Positions 55,200 to 64,000 of a DNA stretch of 64,000 bases are shown here, piece after piece. The number at the start of each line of letters is the position of its first letter. Position 1 is the stretch's first letter. This DNA is from Salvelinus alpinus (lineage: Eukaryota > Chordata > Actinopteri > Salmoniformes > Salmonidae): positions 5,982,517-6,046,516 of the forward strand of contig NC_092092.1 of NCBI RefSeq assembly GCF_045679555.1, read 5' to 3'. A program made the translations under genes and the position numbers. The notes under the pieces were generated by a model that had not been told where the DNA came from, made no database searches, and saw nothing but the letters and a program-made list of their open reading frames with translations.

Positions 55200-55960
55200 C
55201 GGGAAGCTTGTCAGACATTCAAAATGGCTAATGCATGTTTTTCCTCCGAGGTGTGCGCTCAACCGCACTGCAGAGGTAAAATACAACATTCAGCTCCTCT
55301 GTGAGAGAGTGTGAGACACTTGCACAATGAATTATAATTTAAAAAAATCCTGGAACACTTCCAAACTGTGTCTCGGAGAGAAAAAACAACACTACCACGT
55401 TCTTGGCAAACACGTCCGATTAGCCGGCAGAGAAGTTGACATTCAATCTGTTTCTGTATCATAACCCAGCATCTTTATTTCACAAAAAAAACTAGAACAT
55501 ATGACTGTAATTACTGTAGTGTAACCACACGCCAAAAGATCATCGCCGCAGACGAGACCAAGATCCCTTTGAGATGAGCGATGAGAGTAATCACTGATAG
55601 GAGATTGTACGGACCAGAGCAGAGGTCACTCTCACACAGTCAGCTGCTAATTGATTACGTCACTTGCTGGAATGTGAAATGCAAACAGGGCCCGTCTTCA
55701 TTAAGCATCACAGAGTGCTGATCTAGGATCAGTTTTCCCTTGATATCTCATAATGAATATGATTACATGGACAGGGAGGGGACCTGATCATAGATCAGAA
55801 GCACTTCTTCTATGATAATACAGTACCCTGACGTATTTAACTGAAAATACATGGATTTTAAGAAAGGCTATTTTATGACGGTAGATTCAACAGTGTTCAT
55901 ATAGTCTCAAACATCCCAGCTTCTGCTCTATAGTCGCTCCTGCTCATATGTACATATCAG
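55200..55960. other. No feature recognised
   Basis: No exon or known repeat could be supported in this stretch. Confidence 0.4.
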
Positions 55961-55967
55961 CACTAGT

Positions 55968-56195
55968 ATTTCATTTAACTAGGCAAGCCTGTTAAGAACA
56001 AATCCTTATTTACAATGAGGGCCTATCAGGGCCTACCCCGGCCAAACCCTAACGACACTGAGCCAATTGTGCGCCACCCGATGGGACGTCCAATCACAGC
56101 CAGTTGTGCTACAGCCTGGAATTGTACCAGGTTCTGTAGTGATGCCTGTAGCACTGAGATGCAGTGCCTTAGACCGCTGCGCCACTCGGGAGCCT
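55968..56195 (-). repeat. HpaI-type SINE, full length
   Basis: Tail (tttaactaggcaagcctgtt), body and tRNA-like head (agaccgctgcgccactcggg) are all present, with an internal short duplication of gggcctaccc. Confidence 0.95.
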
Positions 56196-56433
56196 AGTAT
56201 ATTACCACAGTATATATATATATATTCCTGCTACCAGTCACTGTTCAGGCCTGTTTACATGTATATTCACCTACTATTGTTTACAATTATTATTATTTCT
56301 ATTATGGATCCTGCTACCAGTCACTTTCTCCTAATCCCTACCTATATGGGTATATCTACCTCAAAAACTCCACTGGCCCTGTATATAGCTGAGCCTCTTA
56401 TTTCCCCTGTTTTCTTTATTATATATATATGTA

Positions 56434-56800
56434 CAGTACCAGTCAAATGTTTGGACACACCTACTCATTCCAGGGTTTTTCTTTATTTGTACTATTTTCT
56501 ACATTTTCAACAGTTTAACAAGGCACACCAGTTAATTGAAATGCATTCCAGGTGACTACCTCATGCAGCTGGTTGAGAGAATGCCAAGAGTGTGCAAAGC
56601 TGTCATCAAGGCAAAAGGTGGCTACTTTGAAGAATCTAAATATAATATATTTGTTTAACACTTTTTTGGTTACTACATGATTCCATATGTGTCATTTCAT
56701 AGTTTTGATGTCTTCACTATTATTCTACAATGTATAAAATAGTAAAAATAATGAAAAACCCTTGAATGATTAGGTGTTCTAAAACTTTTGACTGGTATTG
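56434..56800 (+). mobile_element. Internally deleted Tc1 derivative
   Basis: The left end cagtaccagtcaaatgtttg follows a TA (56432-56433), and the right end is its inverted copy (aaaacttttgactggtattg). Only the last codons of a transposase remain (LVERMPRVCKAVIKAKGGYF), so it is a non-autonomous derivative of a larger element. The family is the same as that of the scrap at 1751-1880. Confidence 0.9.
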
Positions 56801-57078
56801 AATAGAACTTTTGTATTAGTTATACTATTTTCATATTGATTACTACACGTGTTGTAGACAGACTTAGTCCTTTACTTCGTAGTTGAAACCCTCCGAGCCA
56901 CAGCCTGCTTCCCTGGCTGTCTTGCCTTGGCCCTCTGAGAGCCCTAAAACCTGACCGGAGAGATACGCTGCGTTCATAGAGATGAAAAGAGGTCGCAACG
57001 TTGTAACTGTCCCATTATGGTGCGCGGAAGCACATGAGCAGCGCCATTGAGACCCTCTCCTCAATGGGTAAATCAGGG

Positions 57079-57245
57079 CGGCAGGTAGCCTAGTGGTTAA
57101 GAACATTAGGCCAGTAACCGAAAGGTCGCTGGTTTGAATCCCTGAGCCGACTAGGTGAGAAATCTGACAATGTGCCCATCATTAGCAAAGCACTTAACCC
57201 TAATTGCTTCTGGATAAGAGTGTCTGCTGAGAGACTTCAATTTAA
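57079..57245 (+). repeat. tRNA-derived SINE, AvaIII-like type
   Basis: It has an A-box-like tagcctagtggttaagaac, a B-box-like ggtttgaatcc, and a tail with cttctggataagagtgtctg. Subfamily naming is tentative. Confidence 0.8.
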
Positions 57246-57564
57246 AAAAGCTATATTGTTTATTAAGTAGTCCATTTACTACTTCTATGACTTGGTAAAC
57301 AATCTAAAAGGGTGCATTCTGCCACCTAGAGGGTGTTGTTTGAACAGGTATAAAGCCAAGGTTGATGACACCTGCAGTTATGAAATATTTGCTCACAAGT
57401 ACAATTCATGGGCTGATGACCCGGATGGAATGATGCGATCCTTCCTTAACCCATAGGATGTCCCATGCAGTTGACTACTTCAAAATGGTTAAAGTCCTCA
57501 ACAGCGGTGCCCATGCTAAAACAGGCTTTTGGGTATGTGAGTCCTCTATACATCTCTATGGGTA

Positions 57565-57668
57565 CGTCCAAACATGTCACCATGTTCCCTTTATACCGCA
57601 CTACTTTTCAACAGATCCCTATGGGTCCTAGTGCACTGTAAAGGGAATCGGGTGCTATTTGGGATGCT
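57565..57668. mobile_element. Palindromic MITE (copy 11)
   Basis: Arms tgtcaccatgttccctttat and the inverted aagggaatcgggtgctattt with the accgcactacttttcaaca core. Confidence 0.85.
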
Positions 57669-59690
57669 GCCCGAGAGCGAGCCACGTCAGGCTTTATCTA
57701 TCTTGTCCTTATCAGTGATTAGAGCAACATCGCTCTCTCTCTCTGCTCAATCATCATTTATTACTGCACCGTTAAGGTTCAGGACACGGTGATCTTCATT
57801 AGTGCTTTAATGGGTTGTATAAGCAAAAGTGCAGTGTAGTACAGCAGTGTCAGTGCACTAAAATGAATGCAGGGTTAAAAACAACTAAATAGTGGACAGT
57901 TCTAATAGACCACGCATCCTGAAAATAACCTATGGATTACATTTAAAAAGACCCAGCTGCTGAGTCAACCCAGCATTAAAGTGAATAAAAAAACAACAAC
58001 TGATGGTTAAATGAACTCACGTTAGGGTAATCAGGTTATTTTCAGGAGGCCTACTAGGGGCATAGCTTTAAGATAGTTGTTTTTGGCCAACTGTGAGATT
58101 AAACAAGATTTTCAATTCTCCTTAAATATTTTTTTTACACATTACATATTCTAATATAATTATTTAAATATTATAACAGAGTAGTTATTCTCCCAACATT
58201 GGGATATGCATAAGCACTTAAGAGCTCATACTGTTGGGTAAGCGACCAAAGAGTCAGTGCTTAACCTTGTAGCTGTATTTGTTAGAGAGGGGTAAATATA
58301 AAGATGTTGTTCGGGCGCCAGGCAGGTATTAACCATGCCGAAAGGAAAAGAGTAGAATAGAGAGAGTACCACTACCAGACCCACACACATCAGCAGAAGA
58401 CACTGCCTAGAGTGTAGCCTGTTTACCAGATAGCCAGTGGAGAGAAAAGAGAATACACACCCTATAAAACCCACATCACAGCCCAGGGGTAACCCCACCA
58501 AGAATACCTCATACAATAATAATAATAATGGCAGAGCAATTGAACAGCAACTTCATACAAGAAAGAACCCAGTCATCAACAGAGGATTTGCAGTAATATG
58601 TATTATTTTCCAGTATAAGAGTGCAGAGGGTATGAATGTGGGGGGTGTTCATCGACACAACAAAGGCCTTAAAAATGTCCACAATCTTCTCGGCCACATG
58701 TCATTAGTACACCCCACCTCAATACAGTTCAAATAACAATACACAACTTGCAAGCAACCTCCTTTTTAACTAAAATGTCCACCCAAATACTTCTGGCAGG
58801 GCAATAATAGTCCAGCTCTAATGAACTTCAATGGGAAGTGCATTTGAAAAATAGAACGTCTGTTGCAGGGTAAAGCACTGGAACGATGGAGGGAAGAGAA
58901 AGAGAGAAAGAGAACAAGAGAGATCTTAGCTGTGGTCTTCAAGCGTGCCGGTGTACTGTCTGACCGTCCGATGGTTTGTTGGTTTGTATGTCTAAGCTTC
59001 GCAACAATGTTGCTACTAATCCATGCGATCCATAACCGGCGCGGTCCCAAGCGAAAACAACCATGACCTAGAGCAGTCACACCGATGATTGGGTTAAATA
59101 CTTTATAAACTACACAGGCTGAAAATAAACAGAACTTATGCAGCATAACATGTGGTGACAATACAACAGAACAGATTAACCAGAATATAATTGACTTTCA
59201 CGGGTGGCCAAAAATAACTATTTGCATGCCACGCCCCCACTAAGCCACGCCTCCAGTCTTCTGATCTGAACCGGTGGGTTATAGCTCAATAATCTAACAA
59301 CCAAACTAAGTGACCCAACTGGCTTGGTTAAAATAACCCAACATTGTGTTCTGTCCAATATTTACCTAAATTGGGTTGTTTTTAACGTAGCATTTTCAGA
59401 GTGTGGCTGCCTCACTGGCTAGACTGGCTGTGGCAGTTACAATAACATCTCTTTATTCTGGCAATTATACCACAGGGGAAGGGGATTCTCTTTTTTCCCC
59501 TCTGTCCTTAATCACTGTAAAATGGTTTAATGTGACGTTCAGAGGTTGGCAAATGATCAAATCCTGACAGGGGTACAAATTACGAACAAGTTTATTAGAG
59601 TCCCGCCTCTGGGAAATGAACATCTTTAATTATCTTTTTACATTGACATTTATTTGGCTCTGCTGAACATCAACGTGAATAAAAGGAATG
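57669..59690. other. No gene recognised; putative ADK intron
   Basis: No coding sequence or recognised element could be supported. By position it lies between the ADK exons at 42033 and 62819. Confidence 0.4.
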
Positions 59691-59705
59691 TTCACTCACA
59701 CACAA

Positions 59706-59870
<165 letters not shown>

Positions 59871-60086
59871 CAATGCAAGTTTTAAAGGTTATGTGCATAC
59901 ATTTACACTGTAACATTGGTTAAGAACACCCCTTATGACATATGATTTAACAACAACGTTATACATATTCTGAATAATAAATATGAGCCTAATACTACAT
60001 ACATTATGACGAATTCACCTTGCAGACATATGGGAAGGTATGTGTTTATTCCTCAGTCTGTAGTTGAGGATTAAACAGATAATTTC

Positions 60087-61620
60087 TGTTTCTAGGGGTA
60101 GTAGTACTGTAGCCTTCAGATTATATCTGTTTCTAGGGGTAGTAGTACTGTAGCCTTCAGATTATATCTGTTTCTAGGGGTAGTAGTACTGTAGCCTTCA
60201 GATTATATCTGTTTCTAGGGGTAGTAGTACTGTAGCCTTCAGATTATATCTGTTTCTAGGGGTAGTAGTACTGTAGCCTTCAGATTATATCTGTTTCTAG
60301 GGGTAGTAGTACTGTAACCTTCAGATTATATCTGTTTCTAGGGGTAGTAGTACTGTAACCTTCAGATTATACCTGTTTCTAGGGGTAGTAGTACTGTAAC
60401 CTTCAGATTATATCTGTTTCTAGGGGTAGTAGTACTGTAGCCTTCAGATTATATCTGTGTCTAGGGGTAGTAGTACTGTGCCTTCAGATTATATCTGTCT
60501 CTAGGGGTAGTAGTACTGTAGCCTTCAGATTATATCTGTTTCTAGGGGTAGTAGTACTGTAGCCTTCAGATTATATCTGTTTCTAGGGGTAGTAGTACTG
60601 TAGCCTTCAGATTATATCTGTTTCTAGGGGCAGTAGTACTGTAGCCTTCAGATTATATCTGTTTCTAGGGGTAGTAGTACTGTAACCTTCAGATTATATC
60701 TGTGTCTAGGGGTAGTAGTACTGTAGCCTTCAGATTATATCTGTTTCTAGGGGTAGTAGTACTGTAACCTTCAGATTATATCTGTGTCTAAGGGTAGTAG
60801 TACTGTAACCTTCAGATTATATCTGTTTCTAGGGGTAGTAGTACTGTAACCTTCAGATTATATCTGTTTCTAGGGGTAGTAGTACTGTAACCTTCAGATT
60901 ATATCTGTGTCTAGGGGTAGTAGTACTGTAGCCTTCAGATTATATCTGTTTCTAGGGGTAGTAGTACTGTAGCCTTCAGATTATATCTGTTTCTAGGGGT
61001 AGTAGTACTGTAACCTTCAGATTATATCTGTTTCTAGGGGTAGTAGTACTGTAACCTTCAGATTATATCTGTTTCTAGGGGTAGTAGTACTGTAACCTTC
61101 AGATTATATCTGTTTCTAGGGGTAGTAGTACTGTAACCTTCAGATTATATCTGTTTCTAGGGGTAGTAGTACTGTAGCCTTCAGATTATATCTGTGTCTA
61201 GGGGTAGTAGTACTGTAACCTTCAGATTATATCTGTGTCTAGGGGTAGTAGTACTGTAGCCTTCAGATTATATCTGTTTCTAGGGGTAGTAGTACTGTAG
61301 CCTTCAGATTATATCTGTTTCTAGGGGTAGTAGTACTGTAACCTTCAGATTATATCTGTTTCTAGGGGTAGTAGTACTGTAGCCTTCAGATTATATCTGT
61401 TTCTAGGGGTAGTAGTACTGTAACCTTCAGATTATATCTGTTTCTAGGGGTAGTAGTACTGTAGCCTTCAGATTATATCTGTGTCTAGGGGTAGTAGTAC
61501 TGTAGCCTTCAGATTATATCTGTTTCTAGGGGTAGTAGTACTGTAGCCTTCAGATTATATCTGTTTCTAGGGGTAGTAGTACTGTAACCTTCAGATTATA
61601 TCTGTGTCTAAGAGTAGTAT
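60087..61620. repeat. 41-bp minisatellite, about 37 copies
   Basis: The unit is ctgtttctaggggtagtagt plus actgtagccttcagattata and one base. Copies vary at two main sites, gtagcc or gtaacc and gtttct or gtgtct, plus rare private changes (for example cagtag in one copy and a missing A in copy 10). The last unit degenerates. Confidence 0.98.
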
Positions 61621-61621
61621 A

Positions 61622-62230
61622 TTACCAGCTCCAGTACTGCTATGTCTCTCCTGCCTACAGTCCTCTGAGACGAGGGATATGTTCCAGTCTTGAACTGAGG
61701 CTATCTTCCCCCCCACCTCCGCCGTGCACTCTGTGTGTGTGTAGGTGTGTTTAAGTGTGTGTAGGTGACTGTGTGTGTGTAGGTGAGTGTGTATTTGTGT
61801 GTTAGTGAGTGTGTGTTTCTCCTGTGCACATCGTGTCAGTAGTCTGAACTGCAAGGGCAATGAGGAGAGACATCCCGTGGCTCCAAACAAAGGCTGTAAT
61901 CAGAAACCATCATCTCTCCCCACATAGCTTTACCTCAGGCAGCGCTGCAACCCCCACGCCCTGCTCTGTCCTGTTACGATGACACCTCCCTTTTAATGTC
62001 CACTAACACAGGTAACAAATATGCCAGGATAGCAGTTATACTGTAGTGTAGCCTAATGGGGGGAAAAGGAGAGAGGTGTGAAAAAGAAAGAGTTGACACT
62101 TTTAAATCACTAAGAACTTTCTGGAATCAGCCTAAGAGCGAAAAAAAAAAAAAACACGAATCAATGCCTGCTCGTGATCCCTTCCAACCTCTCTGATTCT
62201 TTGAATGTCAGAATAGCTTATCACAAAGGG
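61622..62230. other. No gene recognised; GT-rich patch
   Basis: A TG-rich stretch at 61731-61815 is the main feature; the rest is unassigned. Confidence 0.4.
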
Positions 62231-62231
62231 C

Positions 62232-62335
62232 GTGTCACAAAGGGCATCCTATTCTCTTTACAGTGCACTTCCTTTGACCAGAGCCTGGTTAAAAGTAGTG
62301 CACTATATAGGGAATAGGGTGCCATTTGGGGCACA
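62232..62335. mobile_element. Palindromic MITE (copy 12)
   Basis: Arms tcacaaagggcatcctattc and the inverted atagggtgccatttggggca with gtgcacttcctttgaccag in the centre. It is among the better preserved copies. Confidence 0.9.
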
Positions 62336-62818
62336 TCGAAAGACTTTCAAAGTAAACATGTCTAACTACACGTTAAATGACAGGAGAGTTTATCAAAGAC
62401 TTAGAATTTTCTCTCTGAAAACATTCGGTGTCAACTGTCAAGTTAAACATGAAAGGAAACGTTGTTGCGATTCAGCGACTAGTAAACAGCAGTCGTCTAT
62501 CATCATGTATTTAAGGCAATGTTCTGAAATTGTGAGATATGGGGTTGGAGTCAAGGGCAGAGATGCCTTTCAGGGGCCATATAGACTCGCAAGATCAGGA
62601 TGGTTGTACCAGGCTATAAGTTCCCTACAGTGGAGGAGAGAATGGAGAGGGACGATTAGGGAAGGAACCTAAAAATAGAATACGGCTGGTATTTAGTTAG
62701 GATTATTATGAGATGGTTATAACTGATTAGACAAGTCTTACAATGTGTTATAACAGCATCATATCTGTAGGCTTTAAGAACCAAAATGTAATTTAGAAAA
62801 ATATGTTTGTTTGCCTAC

Positions 62819-62933
62819 CGATAGTGGTCACAGTATCATCCTTGCCCTGAGTGAAGACCAGCACTCGTTGTCTCTTCTTGTTCACCTTGGGCAGGCTCTG
62901 GGCCCTCCTGGAAATCTCTGCAATGTCATCTGT
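62819..62933 (-). pseudogene. adk: ADK exon, open in itself
   Basis: The 115-bp exon has acceptor atttctccacag and donor G/gtaggc. It encodes TDDIAEISRRAQSLPKVNKK then RQRVLVFTQGKDDTVTTI and one base, matching the adenosine kinase stretch ending TQGRDDT. It has no lesion itself and its phase (1) fits the next exon at 42033. Because the next two exons are broken, it is marked here as part of a pseudogene. Earlier ADK exons must lie right of the window. Confidence 0.9.
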
Positions 62934-63239
62934 CTGTGGAGAAATTATATGATTGCTTCACCACTTTGTTGAAATAACAAGATTCTGCTACATTAGCCAA
63001 ATGAACACACCACTACAGCTTTGCTGGCTGATATGAGGGCCCGTTTCAGTCATTTCACTCAGTGAGGGTTCACAGGAGTGATTGATCAAGGTCAATGTTC
63101 TTCGATGGGATATGTAGTCCATCCGTTACGTTGTCCATCTGAAACATTTTTGTGAGAATTAGAGAACAATATATATTGAGTCTTGCCGACATTAAGTACA
63201 CCACGTTTTAAACCAACAGTTGGGGCAATGGCATACATA

Positions 63240-64000
63240 CAGTCCCTTCAGAAATATTCAGACCCCTTGACTTTTTCCACATTTTGTTACATCACAGCCT
63301 TATTCTAAAATGGTAAATTCAATTGATTGGACATGATTTGGAAAGGCAAACACCTGTCTATATAAGGTCCCACAGTTGACAGTGCATGTCAGAGCAAAAA
63401 CCAAGCCATGAGGTTGAAAGAATTGTACATAGAGCTCCGATACAGAATTGTGTCGAGGCACAGATCTGGGGAAGGGTACCAAAACATTTCTGCAGCATTG
63501 AAGGTCCCCAAGAACACAGAGGCCTCCATCATTCTTAAATGGAAGAAGTTTAGAACCATCAAGACTCTTCCGAGAGCTGGCCTCCCAGCCAAACTGAGCA
63601 ATCCGGGGAGAAGGACCTTCATCAGGGAGGTGACCAAGAACCCGATGGTCACTCTGACAGAGCTCTATGATTCCTCTGTTGAGATGGGAGAACCTTCCAG
63701 AAGGACAACCATCTTTGCAGCACTCCACCAATAAGGCCTTTATGGTAGAGTGGCCAGACGGAAGCCACTCATCAGTAAAATAAACATGACAACCCGCTTG
63801 GAGTTTGCCAAAAGGCCCCTAAAGACTCTCAGACCATGAGAAACAAGATTCGCTCGTCTGATGAAACCAAAAATGGCTGAATGCCAAGCGTCACATCTGG
63901 AGGAAACCTGGCACTATCCCTACGGTGAAGCATGGGGGTGGCAGCATCATGCTGTATGGATGTTTTTCAGCGACAGGACTGGGAGACTAGTCAGGATCGA
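63240..64000 (+). mobile_element. Tc1-like transposon, same family as 14301 and 50888, cut by the window end
   Basis: It starts after TA (63238-63239) with cagtcccttcagaaatattc. About 200 bp of the left region is deleted compared with the copy at 14301. It continues to the last base of the window. Confidence 0.92.
63408..64000 (+). pseudogene. Tc1-like transposase, broken and partial
   Basis: The first 108 residues (MRLKELYIELRYRIVSRHRS onward) end in a TAA at 63732-63734 where the copy at 51204 reads a codon. Later parts (aaacatgac, tttgccaaaaggcccct, catgggggtggcagcatcat) keep the order of the family with frameshifts. It is defective. Confidence 0.93.

Noticed and set aside
58766..59161. 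131-aa ORF on the minus strand
   Set aside because: No family resemblance or exon signals; length is within chance for non-coding DNA of this size.
60087..61620. CRISPR-like array of about 41-bp repeats
   Set aside because: Units are directly adjacent with no unique spacers, and the genome is vertebrate; it is a minisatellite.
62232..62672. 146-aa ORF after the MITE
   Set aside because: It starts within the palindromic MITE, has no recognisable domain, and shows no splice or start context.

Overview
The window is repeat-dense nuclear DNA of a salmonid fish (Atlantic salmon, trout, charr or Pacific salmon type). The evidence is several Tc1-like transposon families, including one with Sleeping Beauty-type ends, HpaI-type tRNA-derived SINEs with the shared LINE tail, L2/CR1-like LINEs, decayed Gypsy elements, hAT remnants and at least a dozen minisatellites. 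There are no bacterial or plasmid features.

Host genes: only a few exons of two genes are visible, both on the minus strand. At 27339-28004 lies the first coding exon of KAT6B (MORF histone acetyltransferase), and at 13098-13206 the following exon that opens the first PHD finger; the rest of KAT6B lies left of the window. To the right are three exons of ADK (adenosine kinase) at 62819-62933, 41949-42033 and 41490-41648. ADK followed head-to-tail by KAT6B is the human 10q22 order, so the locus is conserved. The ADK copy carries two frameshifts and a nonsense codon and looks like a decayed duplicate, plausibly one left from the salmonid genome duplication, while the visible KAT6B exons are open.

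Layout: 1-1583 Tc1 element with an intact 337-aa transposase; 1640-5580 decayed minus-strand LINE carrying nested insertions; 5.7-8.1 kb CA repeat, foldback elements, a hAT 5' end and a SINE; 9.85-10.34 kb 60-bp array; 10.38-12.74 kb decayed LINE with a hugely expanded repeat in its 3' UTR; 13.1-13.55 kb KAT6B exon plus a 48-bp array built from its own splice acceptor; 14.0-17.2 kb LINE scrap and two Tc1 relics; 17.3-18.7 kb two arrays; 19.5-21.7 kb Gypsy relic; 21.9-23.85 kb three arrays, one carrying seven perfect CRE palindromes; 24.4-25.8 kb Tc1 relic; 27-31.3 kb KAT6B 5' region; 31.3-37.5 kb repeats, a Tc1 relic and palindromic MITEs; 37.9-41.2 kb Gypsy relic and Tc1 relic; 41.5-42.0 kb ADK exons; 42.49-48.26 kb near-complete L2-type LINE inserted inside a 21-bp minisatellite; 48.8-57 kb MITEs, Tc1 relic, SINEs, tRNA-Glu relic and hAT MITE; 59.7 kb CA repeat; 60.09-61.62 kb 37-copy 41-bp array; 62.8 kb ADK exon; 63.24 kb to the end, a Tc1 relic.

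The most interesting points are the splice-acceptor minisatellite of KAT6B, the L2 LINE whose two ORFs share one frame across a single TGA with no AUG for the second, the CRE-bearing array, tandem arrays that arose from inside mobile elements, and the long palindrome around one MITE.
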